DNA of 35,475 nt from a virus, in the IMG/VR virus record IMGVR_UViG_3300027896_000005, positions 1-35,475 of that record. One strand, written 5' to 3'. Made by a program: the position numbers and the translations under genes. Of this stretch, positions 14,543 through 22,093 are shown one piece after another; the stretch's first letter is position 1, and every line of letters begins with the position of its first letter. Below the pieces are notes generated by a model. It saw only the letters and a list, made by a program, of their open reading frames with translations. It searched no databases and was not told the DNA's origin.

Positions 14543-14951
14543 AGACAGCAAATCCTATGTCATGGCAGAGCGCAATCAGAACCGACAGGCAATCAGAATG
14601 GGCAACCGTTCCGGCTCCCATGAGAATTGCATCAGGATTGGCGCGAACGAAACACCGGCTCATGCTCTTGCGAAGTATCTCATTGCTTCGGATTTAATCA
14701 GGCAAGGCGTATCTATTCTCACCGAGGCGATATTCGAGAACACTTACAAAGGGGAAAGCGGCAGACCCGATATCTTCGTGCTTGATGACGGCAGAATAAT
14801 CGAAATCATGGAAACCGAAACGCTGTCTAACTGCTCAGAGAAGGTATGCAAATACCCCGCGAGATATCAGAGCGACATCGAGGCGAAAGACGCATCGACA
14901 GTAATCCGAGAATATCACGAGCGAATAAAACAATGGGGGCGCATAGAGTGA
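14535..14951 (+). CDS. PD-(D/E)XK-type nuclease-like protein
   Basis: 138 residues. After an N-terminal tail, HALAKYLIASDLIRQG then ILTEAIF, then RPDIFVLDDGRIIEIMETE gives the core of a restriction-endonuclease fold: E64, P78-D79, and E90-I-M92, with E93 close by. The usual lysine of the E-x-K motif is replaced by Met, as happens in some subfamilies where a nearby residue takes over. A role in recombination, DNA processing or degradation is possible. GTGA overlap with the next gene shows coupling. Confidence 0.65.
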   Translation: MREDSKSYVMAERNQNRQAIRMGNRSGSHENCIRIGANETPAHALAKYLIASDLIRQGVSILTEAIFENTYKGESGRPDIFVLDDGRIIEIMETETLSNCSEKVCKYPARYQSDIEAKDASTVIREYHERIKQWGRIE

Positions 14952-15460
14952 TATCATTATCTCAACTTTTAAGTCTGCCCTGGACAGAGCAATTCGAGTA
15001 TTGGAAAACCGAAATGGCTCATTGGGAATATTTTAAAATGCACATCGAAGAGACAAAGAAAAATTATCCTAACAACAACATGGAATGGTTGAGCGTTCCG
15101 ACTTCAAAACACTTTAAGGATTTGAAAGATTTAAAGGTTAAATATTTGCTGAAATATCCCAGAGAAGATGACGGTAAATTATTACAGATGAACGAATTTA
15201 TTAAACTCGAACTCTCGGAACAAATCGGGTTTATCATGCGTGAAAACCGGCGATGGTGTGACCTTCAGGAACACTATGATAAGGTCTATGCATGGCAACC
15301 GGGACTTTTAAAATGGCTGAAGCACCGGCTCGAAGAGAGGAACGAAGCACTCACGAGATTGGCGAAAGTGTGGTATGCCAAGAACGGCGATAAAGTCCGA
15401 CAGAACTTTCCCGTCGGAATGAAACAATTAAAAGCGTATTCATCGGGGGCGAGTTTATGA
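14948..15460 (+). CDS. Hypothetical helical protein (170 residues)
   Basis: GTG 14948 overlaps the upstream stop as GTGA. The product is Trp- and Lys-rich and mainly helical (LPWTEQFEYWKTEMAHWEYFKMHIEETKK; WQPGLLKWLKHRLEERNEALTRL). No cysteine motif and no catalytic signature. It is somewhat more AT-rich in codon use than the structural genes. It is coupled to the following zinc ribbon by ATGA. Unrecognised. Confidence 0.65.
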   Translation: MISLSQLLSLPWTEQFEYWKTEMAHWEYFKMHIEETKKNYPNNNMEWLSVPTSKHFKDLKDLKVKYLLKYPREDDGKLLQMNEFIKLELSEQIGFIMRENRRWCDLQEHYDKVYAWQPGLLKWLKHRLEERNEALTRLAKVWYAKNGDKVRQNFPVGMKQLKAYSSGASL

Positions 15461-15594
15461 AAAAATGCCCTGCTTGTGGAAGCAGTCGCGTTAAGAATTA
15501 TCCGACCGGGATGTATTGCCGGAAATGTGGATACAAGAACGACCTCCGGACAAACACCGTCGAAACAATGAACTTCAGAACAGGGGGCTATTAA
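15457..15594 (+). CDS. Small zinc-ribbon protein
   Basis: 45 residues with CPACG and CRKCGY, a classic four-cysteine zinc ribbon close to those of archaeal transcription factors and topoisomerases. Starts in an ATGA overlap and ends immediately before the TTG start of the nuclease-like gene. Confidence 0.7.
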   Translation: MKKCPACGSSRVKNYPTGMYCRKCGYKNDLRTNTVETMNFRTGGY

Positions 15595-16056
15595 TTGGTA
15601 AGCAATAAACAAAAGGGCGCGAACTTTGTAAATGAAGCGAAAAAACTATTTGAAAAATTCGGCTGGACTACATGGAAACCCGGGAACAAAGCGGTTTTTT
15701 ACGCACCCGGCAAAGTATTCAGTCAGTCGCAGGACATCTTCGAGGTCGCGGATATCGAAGCAATAAAATTGGGAAGGAAGACGCACTACATACAGGTAAC
15801 AACCGCGACACCCGACGATGAAACAACGAACGCCACGAAGAGACGGCATAAATTCGAGGGTCTACCGATGGACTATGCTTACCGTGTCCCTGTGGTCATG
15901 GCGAGGAAACACGGCGGCGGGTGGCGAATTTGGCTCATGGTCGACTTCATCGAGCATGACATGGAATGTCACAGTTGGATAGAACTGCCGGGGGAACATC
16001 TGAATGATTACCTCGCGCAGAATAAAGACCCGACAATGAAATTGGGGGGCTTCTGA
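15595..16056 (+). CDS. Holliday-junction-resolvase-like / PD-(D/E)XK endonuclease
   Basis: 153 residues from TTG 15595, whose first base follows the previous stop. KGANFVNEAKKLFEKFGW is the first helix of the fold with E14; then a DIFEVADIEAIK strand with D47/D53, then YIQVTT with Q67 in the E/Q-x-K position. The spacing and the wording D-I/L-F/W-x-x-x-D-I-x-A-I ... I-Q-V-T are typical of small phage and archaeal resolvase-like nucleases. Likely substrate: branched DNA during replication or packaging. The final motif residue is Thr rather than Lys, so activity is not certain. Confidence 0.7.
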   Translation: MVSNKQKGANFVNEAKKLFEKFGWTTWKPGNKAVFYAPGKVFSQSQDIFEVADIEAIKLGRKTHYIQVTTATPDDETTNATKRRHKFEGLPMDYAYRVPVVMARKHGGGWRIWLMVDFIEHDMECHSWIELPGEHLNDYLAQNKDPTMKLGGF

Positions 16057-16057
16057 A

Positions 16058-16789
16058 ATGGTCGACAAGATGTTTAAGGTCGATGGAGTAAGAACCCCGA
16101 CTTATAACCCATACACCGGCTGTATGCACGACTGCGTGTATTGCTACGCTCGGGATATCGTTTTAAATCTCCAACAGAGACAGATGCCGAAATATGCGAA
16201 GTGCGGATTTAAACCGACTTTCCATGTGCCCGACGTGCAGAAGGCAAAAACAACAAAATATTTCAAGCCGAATAAAACCTACTTCGTTTGCTCTCTCGGG
16301 GATATGTGGGGCGTCTGGGTGAGCGATGATTATATCGATGCAATTCTCGACGGGTGCGAGAAGGCAGACCAATCGACTACATTTTTATTTCTGACGAAAA
16401 ACCCGCGCAGATACTTTGAATATTTCGAGACGCACCGCGAGAGGTTGAAACCGAATTATGTTTTGGGCGCGACTATTGAAAGCAACCGGGACTATATCGA
16501 TGTAAGCAAGGCTCCCAGCACGATAGAAAGGTTTAAAGAAATGAAATGGCTTAAAATAAAATTCCCGAATTCACGACAGTTTTTATCTATCGAGCCTATT
16601 CTGGATTTCGATATTTCAATCTTTAACATGGAGGTTCGAGCGGTCGCCCCGGAATTCGTTTACATCGGTTATGACAATCACGAGCATCGATTGAAAGAGC
16701 CGTATGTCTGCAAGACCTACGACTTAATCAGGGCGATGCAGGTCTATACCGATGTGAGACAGAAGACAATTAGGGAACGGTGGTATTGA
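16058..16789 (+). CDS. DUF5131 (phage Gp37/Gp68 family), radical-SAM-like protein
   Basis: 243 residues. TYNPYTGCMHDCVYCYARD holds C22-x3-C26-x2-C29, the spacing of the radical SAM [4Fe-4S] cluster, and the wording G-C-x-H-x-C-x-Y-C-Y-A is the family hallmark. Later FVCSLGDMWG and FLFLTKNPRRY match the S-x-x-D and L-T-K motifs, followed by GATIESN and LSIEPIL, also conserved. The family is widespread in phages, but its substrate is unknown. Directly coupled to the ParB-like gene (stop next to start). It may modify a nucleic acid or a protein. Confidence 0.88.
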   Translation: MVDKMFKVDGVRTPTYNPYTGCMHDCVYCYARDIVLNLQQRQMPKYAKCGFKPTFHVPDVQKAKTTKYFKPNKTYFVCSLGDMWGVWVSDDYIDAILDGCEKADQSTTFLFLTKNPRRYFEYFETHRERLKPNYVLGATIESNRDYIDVSKAPSTIERFKEMKWLKIKFPNSRQFLSIEPILDFDISIFNMEVRAVAPEFVYIGYDNHEHRLKEPYVCKTYDLIRAMQVYTDVRQKTIRERWY

Positions 16790-17449
16790 ATGAAAAAAAG
16801 TAAATCAGACCCGAGTAAATTAAAAATCGAGCAAGTGCCAATCGACCAAATCAAGGCGTGGGAAGACAATCCGAAAGAGCACAACATCGAAGCAATCGAC
16901 GCATCGATGGACGAATATGGAATTACAAAACCGATACTCGTCAACAAAAGAACAATGAAGATACTCGGGGGTCATGGACGGCTTGAGGTAATGAAGCGCC
17001 GGGGCTTGAAAACCGTTCCCGTTATATTCTTGGATATGTCAACTTCGAGAGCCAAACGGTATGCGGTAGTTGACAATGAGACAACGATATCCGGTGGCTG
17101 GAACGAACTCAAACTAGCCAATATAATCAGCGAATTAAAAGACGAAGGCGAAGATATAATGAACATGGGATTTAACCCGCCGGAAATCGCAGAGATATTG
17201 GAAAAAATAAAAATCCGTGCGCCCGAAGATGTCAACAAGACCCAGCCGGAGATTACATTCGCAACGGAGTTATTCGAGGCGCAGAACTACATAGTATTCG
17301 CGTTCAACAACGAACTCGATTATCTGACGATTACGGATTTTTTCAAGTTACCGAAACAAAAGGAACTCGACGATACACCGACCTATCAGCGCAGAGGGAC
17401 AGGTCGCGTAATAGACGGGAAGGCTCTGCTAAAATTAATTAAAAAATAG
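16790..17449 (+). CDS. ParB/Srx-fold nuclease-like protein
   Basis: 219 residues starting directly after the radical-SAM stop. VPIDQIKAWEDNPKEHNIEAIDASMDEYGITKPILVNKRTMKILGGHGRLEVMKRRGLKTVPVIF is a ParB/sulfiredoxin-like domain, with GGHGR being the catalytic/CTP-binding loop. Residues 90-150 follow the typical extension AVVDNETTISGGWNELKLANIISELK found when this domain is joined to DNA methylases. Here there is no methylase: the C-terminal 70 residues are a different, small domain. So it may be a nuclease or a regulator and not a plasmid partition protein; no ParA is present. Confidence 0.85.
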   Translation: MKKSKSDPSKLKIEQVPIDQIKAWEDNPKEHNIEAIDASMDEYGITKPILVNKRTMKILGGHGRLEVMKRRGLKTVPVIFLDMSTSRAKRYAVVDNETTISGGWNELKLANIISELKDEGEDIMNMGFNPPEIAEILEKIKIRAPEDVNKTQPEITFATELFEAQNYIVFAFNNELDYLTITDFFKLPKQKELDDTPTYQRRGTGRVIDGKALLKLIKK

Positions 17450-17461
17450 GGGCGTGGAAAA

Positions 17462-17587
17462 ATGGCAGAAGACGCGATAAAAAACCACTTCGACGAAACG
17501 CTACATCTCGAATTACTCCGACGCGAGCAGGACGAACAGAAAAAATACCGACGAGCGTTAAAGTCATTCGTCACTCATCTACGATAG
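17462..17587 (+). CDS. Small charged helical peptide
   Basis: 41 residues, from ATG 17462 after a GGGGCGTGG ribosome-like stretch. One continuous, highly charged amphipathic helix (HLELLRREQDEQKKYRRALK). Placed between two well-supported genes with short gaps on both sides. No family; translation is supported only by spacing. Confidence 0.5.
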   Translation: MAEDAIKNHFDETLHLELLRREQDEQKKYRRALKSFVTHLR

Positions 17588-17598
17588 GGGGAATTTCG

Positions 17599-17964
17599 AT
17601 GCCTGTCACACTACATATAACCGGAATGAAGCCCATGCTGAAGACCTCGCTCGGAAATAATAAAGTTGAAATCACATACGACATTACCGCCGAGCCGCCG
17701 TTGTGGATGCGCGACCCCCGAGAGATATGCAATAAAGTTAAAAAATTACTGACGAAATTAATCTCCGATGGTCACAATATAATCGAGTGGCGCGTGAGCG
17801 TTGGCGAACCCGTGCGGATACGAACATTACGAACCTGTCGCGTGGACGAAGCCCCCGGCAAACATTGCGAAGTGTGCGAGTTCACGCCCGGATTACAGGA
17901 CATGACGAACACGCACAACACATCGGAACACGAGACTTTTTTCGATGAATTGGGCGACCAATAG
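17599..17964 (+). CDS. Hypothetical protein, 121 residues
   Basis: Starts at ATG 17599 behind AGGGGG. An alpha/beta pattern: LHITGMKPML, then KVEITYDITAE, then IIEWRVSVGEPVRIRTLRTC. Three cysteines near the end (C, then C-x2-C in KHCEVCEF) suggest a metal site. It is followed by AGGGGG and the next ATG. No family recognised. Confidence 0.6.
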   Translation: MPVTLHITGMKPMLKTSLGNNKVEITYDITAEPPLWMRDPREICNKVKKLLTKLISDGHNIIEWRVSVGEPVRIRTLRTCRVDEAPGKHCEVCEFTPGLQDMTNTHNTSEHETFFDELGDQ

Positions 17965-17974
17965 GGGGCAATCT

Positions 17975-18172
17975 ATGAAGGGAATTATCGAATACACGGC
18001 GGACATCGATGTCCCGAACATCCCCGGCATCCCTGTCGTTCTATCAGGAACGAGCCAAGACTTTATGATAAAAATCGGCTTCAAGGGACGGATTTACAAA
18101 TTCAAATATTCAGGATTTCGATGGGATGAAACTATCGACCTGAACACATTAGGCGTGGATGTGGTCGCATGA
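17975..18172 (+). CDS. Small beta-rich hypothetical protein
   Basis: 65 residues from ATG 17975, with AGGGGG at 17963-17968 as ribosome site. Predominantly beta: GIIEYTADIDVP, then FMIKIGFKGRIYKFKYSGFRWDE. The stop overlaps the start of the glycosyltransferase gene as ATGA, so the two are translationally coupled and may be functionally linked. No family recognised. Confidence 0.6.
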   Translation: MKGIIEYTADIDVPNIPGIPVVLSGTSQDFMIKIGFKGRIYKFKYSGFRWDETIDLNTLGVDVVA

Positions 18173-18898
18173 AGATAATAAGCCCAAGTTATCGAAGGGC
18201 AGGAAATGCTTCAATCGTTGACTATCTCGGGAAAGATGTCATACTCGCCGTCCACAAGTGCGAAGCAGAAGGATACCAAAAAGCGTATCCGAAAAATAAA
18301 ATAATGAAACTGCCGGACAGTCTAAAAGGCAACATCTCGAAAGTCAGGAATTTTATAATGGACAACTGCACCGACAAGCATCTCGTGATGGCTGACGACG
18401 ACCTGAAGTACGTCGCCTATTACGAAGATGGCAAACTCCATGTCGCCGAGCCGGAATATCTGAAAGCGTTTTTATCGAACGGCTTCCGGATGTGCGAAGA
18501 GGCTCACACGGTATTATGGGGGCTGAACATTCAAGCCGATTTAAGGTTCTACCGAGCGCGGACACCATTCAGTTTACTATGCCCCGTGTTGGGACCCTTC
18601 TCGTGTCATGTCCTCAATCATGCAATCCGATATGATACCCGGTTATGTCTGAAGGAAGACTACGATTTCTTTTTTACAAGTAATGCACCGATACCATCGG
18701 GTTCTGCGGTTCAACAAGTGGCACTACGCGGTTGACCATTTGACAACTCGCCCTGGTGGATGTGCGTCATACAGAACAATCGAGCGAGAGAAGGAACACG
18801 CCGCGCTACTTGTTAAGAAATGGGGGCGCGATGTAGTCAGGATAAACCACGACCGGAGCGTCAATCCTCGGGTCTATGTGCCGATTAATGGAGTATAG
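18169..18898 (+). pseudogene. Glycosyltransferase-like gene interrupted by a +1 frameshift (TET-associated GT type)
   Basis: The first frame (18169-18735) starts MKIISPSYRRAGNAS and carries a DDD metal/nucleotide-sugar motif at residues 76-78 (LVMADDDLKY), typical of GT-A folds. At the T6 run 18670-18675 the expected wording KEDYDFF-LQVMHRYHRVLRF is obtained only by skipping one T; the rest then runs in the +1 frame to 18898, ending INHDRSVNPRVYVPI. Without the shift, the first frame adds about 20 unrelated residues and stops. The joined protein of about 242 residues resembles the TET-associated glycosyltransferase family, thought to glycosylate modified bases. It could be a true mutation, an assembly indel, or programmed slippage. 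Confidence 0.75.
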
Positions 18899-18911
18899 GG
18901 GGTATCTGAAT

Positions 18912-19073
18912 ATGCCAAAGTTTATTCACATGAGCAGACGGGCTTTCCGTGAGATTAGCGAGCAGATGGGAATACGAGACGGGCATCTACAAGACCTCGA
19001 CGGGCTGAAGGTCTGTGTCCGGGCTTGGATGAAAGACGACGAGTTACTTGTCACGACAATGGAGTTGGCATAA
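18912..19073 (+). CDS. Small hypothetical protein
   Basis: 53 residues from ATG 18912, after AGGGGGTATCTGA. Short mixed alpha/beta: HMSRRAFREISEQMGI, DGLKVCVRAWMKDDELLVTTMEL. The stop overlaps the next start (TAATG). No family recognised; the wording of the last 25 residues resembles a short two-stranded element with a charged turn. Confidence 0.6.
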   Translation: MPKFIHMSRRAFREISEQMGIRDGHLQDLDGLKVCVRAWMKDDELLVTTMELA

Positions 19074-19435
19074 TGTCCGGGCAGTCAATCATGGAAATAA
19101 TCAACGGCGCGAAGAGAGCGCCCGGCTCCCAGCCGTCCCCGACTGTAAAACGGAAATGGGTCTTAATCCGATTGGGAGGTTATTCGATTGTGAACCTAAT
19201 CGAGCGAGCGAAGATGTCGGGATTTGTGGACGATGCTTTTTCAATGTTCTTGGCATACATTTTTCAAAAAGACCTTAAATATCATGGCGTACAAAAGAGC
19301 GACAGATTGATAATCAGACTACAACAGATGCCCGAGAATTCGGATACAAAGGTCATCGAGGTTTTGACGGGGATTAACTTAGCGAATTATTGGGCGAAGC
19401 AAGGCGATAAATTCGATATAGTAATTGATGGGTGA
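19073..19435 (+). CDS. Hypothetical protein, 120 residues
   Basis: ATG 19073 overlaps the last base of the preceding stop. The N-terminal 25 residues are likely disordered (RAPGSQPSPTVKRK); the rest is alpha/beta (WVLIRLGGYSIVNLIERAKMSG, DRLIIRLQQMPENSDTKVIEVLTG). No recognised family. It is followed by a small gap and the next gene. Confidence 0.6.
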   Translation: MSGQSIMEIINGAKRAPGSQPSPTVKRKWVLIRLGGYSIVNLIERAKMSGFVDDAFSMFLAYIFQKDLKYHGVQKSDRLIIRLQQMPENSDTKVIEVLTGINLANYWAKQGDKFDIVIDG

Positions 19436-19439
19436 GTGC

Positions 19440-20069
19440 ATGAAGGATACGACGATAGAATTAAAAATAAAAGTGCGCCTGTCGCTGTGGAGCGCGATTA
19501 AGATAAGGATAGCGGGAATAAATCAACTAATCAAGCCGAAGACCCCCGCCCTTCCCCCTTCGCAATCCCCCATCCACCCCGCGCACCGTCGCCGCCGGAG
19601 GCACGATAGCATGGACTTCTGGGGCATTACGCACAGGGATGACGAGAGCATTATCAAGATGACCCACCGAACAATATCCCGGCAAAAGTTATATTTTAAC
19701 ACCGTAGAAGCCGGCTGGATTGAGAGAGATATTTACGCGGTCGTTGAAATCGATACTCCCTCGTTTGCAGAACATGAAAAAATAATCAAACAGAGAAATG
19801 AATACTCTATCTGGAAAACATTCGAGAAGATTGTCGCGGAAGGAACGGTCACCATCACGGCAGAAGACCTTGTCGGCTCGGGACTGTCGCCGGAACATGA
19901 AGGGAAGACCTATAAAATCCTGGCAATCGCGCCGATGCCGATTGAATTCAAGGAAGACAAGAAATACGGCGACTTGTGCAAAGGGTGTAATTCAAAAGGG
20001 AAACCTTTCGAGGACGAACCGTGCTGTCGCTGTGTAATCCGGGCGAGCGAACATAAACCGGGGGTGTAA
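19440..20069 (+). CDS. Hypothetical protein with C-terminal cysteine cluster
   Basis: 209 residues; ATG 19440 is preferred, as GGGTGAG just upstream can act as a ribosome site. Residues 1-30 are helical and basic; 35-55 form a Pro/His/Arg-rich linker; 58-185 are a mixed domain; residues 180-205 have CKGC and CCRC, a metal site. An internal ATG (MDFWGITHRDDE) after the linker could start a shorter product. No family recognised. Confidence 0.6.
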   Translation: MKDTTIELKIKVRLSLWSAIKIRIAGINQLIKPKTPALPPSQSPIHPAHRRRRRHDSMDFWGITHRDDESIIKMTHRTISRQKLYFNTVEAGWIERDIYAVVEIDTPSFAEHEKIIKQRNEYSIWKTFEKIVAEGTVTITAEDLVGSGLSPEHEGKTYKILAIAPMPIEFKEDKKYGDLCKGCNSKGKPFEDEPCCRCVIRASEHKPGV

Positions 20070-20071
20070 CT

Positions 20072-20569
20072 TTGCCATCACCGATAATCAGTGCAATAGC
20101 CGGGGAAAACATACCGCCGGGAACAGCCGTTACAATGAAAGCAGACGGCACAGTCTGGAACGCGATAAGACCCCGGAAATATTGCATAGCACTTACTTAC
20201 AAACCAAAAATCGAAGGGGTGCGAGCAGGAACGATACGGCAGACAATAAGACCGCATCAGAAACGAGAATACCGAGTTGGGGAATACATTCAATTGCACG
20301 GCTGGGAAGGTCGCCCTTACTTCTCTGAATGGTCATGGAGGACACCGTATTATCAACTAACCGCGGTCATTGATTGCGAGATAGGCTGGGAAGGAATATA
20401 TGGGCTTGAATTCCACGATGGAACATACAAGAAATGGGAAGACCTCGACGAAGTGGCACGGCTTGATGGAATAGACCCGCCTACCGGACTTGCATTAAGG
20501 GATGTGCTGTTTAAGAAAAACGGACTGTCGAAAACAGAACACCAAAAATTTTACATTCTGCGGTGGTAG
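20072..20569 (+). CDS. ASCH-domain protein
   Basis: 165 residues from TTG 20072. CIALTYKPKIEGVRAGTIRQTIRP, followed by YRVGEYIQLHGWEGRPYFSEWSWR, is the ASCH (PUA-like) fold: the I/T-x-R-I/T-R segment and V-G-D/E-x-I/L-x-x-x-x-W are hallmarks. ASCH proteins bind RNA or modified bases and some are RNases or amidohydrolases. The first 30 residues (SAIAGENIPPGTAVTMKADGTVWNA) look like the small beta motif of DUF2190-type decoration proteins, an odd N-terminal addition. It sits two bases after the preceding gene. Confidence 0.75.
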   Translation: MPSPIISAIAGENIPPGTAVTMKADGTVWNAIRPRKYCIALTYKPKIEGVRAGTIRQTIRPHQKREYRVGEYIQLHGWEGRPYFSEWSWRTPYYQLTAVIDCEIGWEGIYGLEFHDGTYKKWEDLDEVARLDGIDPPTGLALRDVLFKKNGLSKTEHQKFYILRW

Positions 20570-20571
20570 AT

Positions 20572-21015
20572 ATGAAGGAACACAAGGACGATAGTTTTAG
20601 GTGCATGATACTCGGTGGCTATTGTTATAAAGAATGCCCACACTATTATTACCGAGAGTTCAACAGTTGCGGAACTCCGGCAAAGGATGAACGAAAAATA
20701 AAAGTGATTGGGAAGACACTAAAAAGCAGTTACAATATCGAGCGCGTGAAAGTTGAAATTACATACCGCACCAAGAACAAGAGACACACGCAGACATTCA
20801 TCTATCCGTTGCCTTATGAGACGATGCAAAGTCTGGAACTCGTCACCGGAATAAATTTTAATCGTGGCGTGGATTTCAAACTAACGCTCACGACGAACGG
20901 GATGCTTAGAGATTTCGATAAATACAGCAAAGTTGACATATCGGGACTTGACAACGCGCTCGACGGATTTATTCTACCACGCCGCCCTCTGGGCGGTGGT
21001 AAAATCGAATATTGA
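20572..21015 (+). CDS. Hypothetical protein with N-terminal cysteine cluster
   Basis: 147 residues from ATG 20572. Residues 10-40 contain C-x6-C-x3-C then a later Cys (FRCMILGGYCYKECPHYYYREFNSCG), a likely metal site. The rest is beta-rich and basic (ERVKVEITYRTKNKRHTQTFIYPL). The last 15 codons form a strong DNA hairpin (20975-21001). No family recognised. Confidence 0.6.
   Translation: MKEHKDDSFRCMILGGYCYKECPHYYYREFNSCGTPAKDERKIKVIGKTLKSSYNIERVKVEITYRTKNKRHTQTFIYPLPYETMQSLELVTGINFNRGVDFKLTLTTNGMLRDFDKYSKVDISGLDNALDGFILPRRPLGGGKIEY
20975..21001 (+). terminator. GC-rich hairpin at the end of a coding region
   Basis: An 11-bp stem of TACCAC-CCGCCC type with one bulged G (20981), a TCT loop and a fully complementary right arm, followed by AAAATC rather than a T tract. 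It lies within the last codons of the gene. It may stabilise a 3' end or weakly stop transcription; without a T run a terminator role is doubtful. Confidence 0.4.
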
Positions 21016-21033
21016 AGCCAAGAGGTTTGCTTA

Positions 21034-21645
21034 ATGAGTAGAAAACCGAAGATTGAAGACAATGAATTAGCCAAGCAATATGTCGATAAAGTCCATTTCG
21101 GCAAGATGAAACAGCAGGACTTGGCGACCGAACTGCATTACGAAGTTACTGCGTTCTCTCGACGATTGAAATCCCCGAAGGTCAAAGAGTTAATTCTGCA
21201 ATTTATAGCCAAGAAAACCGACCAAGCGGCGCAGAAGGAAATCGCTATCGAACTGGAACAGATAAAAATAAACCGTGCAGGAATGTTCGCGGCATCTAAA
21301 TTAATCGAGCAGTATTTGAACAGGAGAACCAAGAAGGGCGACCCGGCACCGGATTACGATATGGTGCTCGATGTGGCGTTACGAACAAGACCGCTGATGC
21401 AGTCGGAAACGGATGCGAAGAAATTTATCGCAATGTTCATCGATGCGAGAAAACAGTTAATCGTAACGATTGAGAATGTCCCGGCTGATGTCAGGGGTCA
21501 AATCGAAGAGGATGCGTTACTCTACATAATGCAAGTCATCGGGCGATTGTATCCTAATATCGATTGGAGCATAGTCCGTGATGAAATAATAAAGACGAAG
21601 GGAGGCAGACAACTTGAAAACGGAACTGAGAGCAGACCAATATAA
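21034..21645 (+). CDS. Small terminase subunit candidate
   Basis: 203 residues. The N-terminal part (NELAKQYVDKVHFGKMKQQDLATELHYEVTAFSRRLKSPKVKELI) looks like a helix-turn-helix with a preceding helix, as in small terminases that bind the pac/cos site; the centre is helical with oligomerisation potential (TDQAAQKEIAIELEQIKINRAGMF), and the C-terminus is helical and charged. It stands two small genes upstream of the large terminase. No motif is unique to TerS; the assignment is by position and architecture. Confidence 0.55.
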   Translation: MSRKPKIEDNELAKQYVDKVHFGKMKQQDLATELHYEVTAFSRRLKSPKVKELILQFIAKKTDQAAQKEIAIELEQIKINRAGMFAASKLIEQYLNRRTKKGDPAPDYDMVLDVALRTRPLMQSETDAKKFIAMFIDARKQLIVTIENVPADVRGQIEEDALLYIMQVIGRLYPNIDWSIVRDEIIKTKGGRQLENGTESRPI

Positions 21646-21940
21646 ATGCGCCATCTCTACGAAGGGTGGCGATAGATGTCCGGAAACCGCAGCGGTTTTT
21701 TATTCGCTCGGTCGGACAATCCGCGTGCCGGTATGCAAGAAACACGGGGAACAGTTAGATACCCTGGGGATACGGACAATGGAAGCCCTGAAGCAGAACC
21801 GGGATAAAATCGAAATCTTTCCGGGGCAGGAGATACCGATAAACATTGAGAAGGAAGCCAAGAAGGTAATTACAAAGATACTTCTCGCCGAGAAGACGCC
21901 AATCGGTAACAGGGTCGAACTCGAAGAGCCGCCCAAATGA
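21614..21940 (+). CDS. Hypothetical protein with zinc-finger-like N-terminus
   Basis: 108 residues from TTG 21614, behind GGGAGG, overlapping the TerS candidate by 32 bases. YKCAISTKGGDRCPETAAVFYSLGRTIRVPVCKKHG gives a C, C, C, H set like small zinc domains of phage proteins. The remainder is helical (IRTMEALKQNRDKIEIF, KEAKKVITKILLAEK). It lies between small and large terminase genes. Function unknown. Confidence 0.65.
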   Translation: MKTELRADQYKCAISTKGGDRCPETAAVFYSLGRTIRVPVCKKHGEQLDTLGIRTMEALKQNRDKIEIFPGQEIPINIEKEAKKVITKILLAEKTPIGNRVELEEPPK

Positions 21941-21949
21941 AGGCGTTCG

Positions 21950-22078
21950 ATGAAGACCGAAGAGAACGATATCTTAACTGACTTCCTGAAGCGGTGGCAG
22001 AGAATTCAGGAACCGGAAGGGGGGAAAGTAACCCCTCCAAACGAGAAGGGCTTAAACTCGATGCAAACGGGCAAGTGA
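21950..22078 (+). CDS. Small peptide upstream of TerL
   Basis: 42 residues from ATG 21950, ending 15 bases before the terminase start. A short N-terminal helix (DILTDFLKRWQRIQEP) and a Gly/Pro/Lys-rich tail. It occupies what would otherwise be a 150-bp gap. No family; moderate support by position only. Confidence 0.45.
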   Translation: MKTEENDILTDFLKRWQRIQEPEGGKVTPPNEKGLNSMQTGK

Positions 22079-22093
22079 ACTTAGAGGGATGGG

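Noticed and set aside
16790-17449. ParB-like gene as part of a plasmid partition system
   Set aside because: No ParA and no centromere-like repeats nearby; the domain wording matches the methylase-associated ParB/Srx type.
20975-21001. GC hairpin as a confident intrinsic terminator
   Set aside because: It lies within coding sequence and is followed by A-rich rather than T-rich DNA; kept only as a low-confidence feature.
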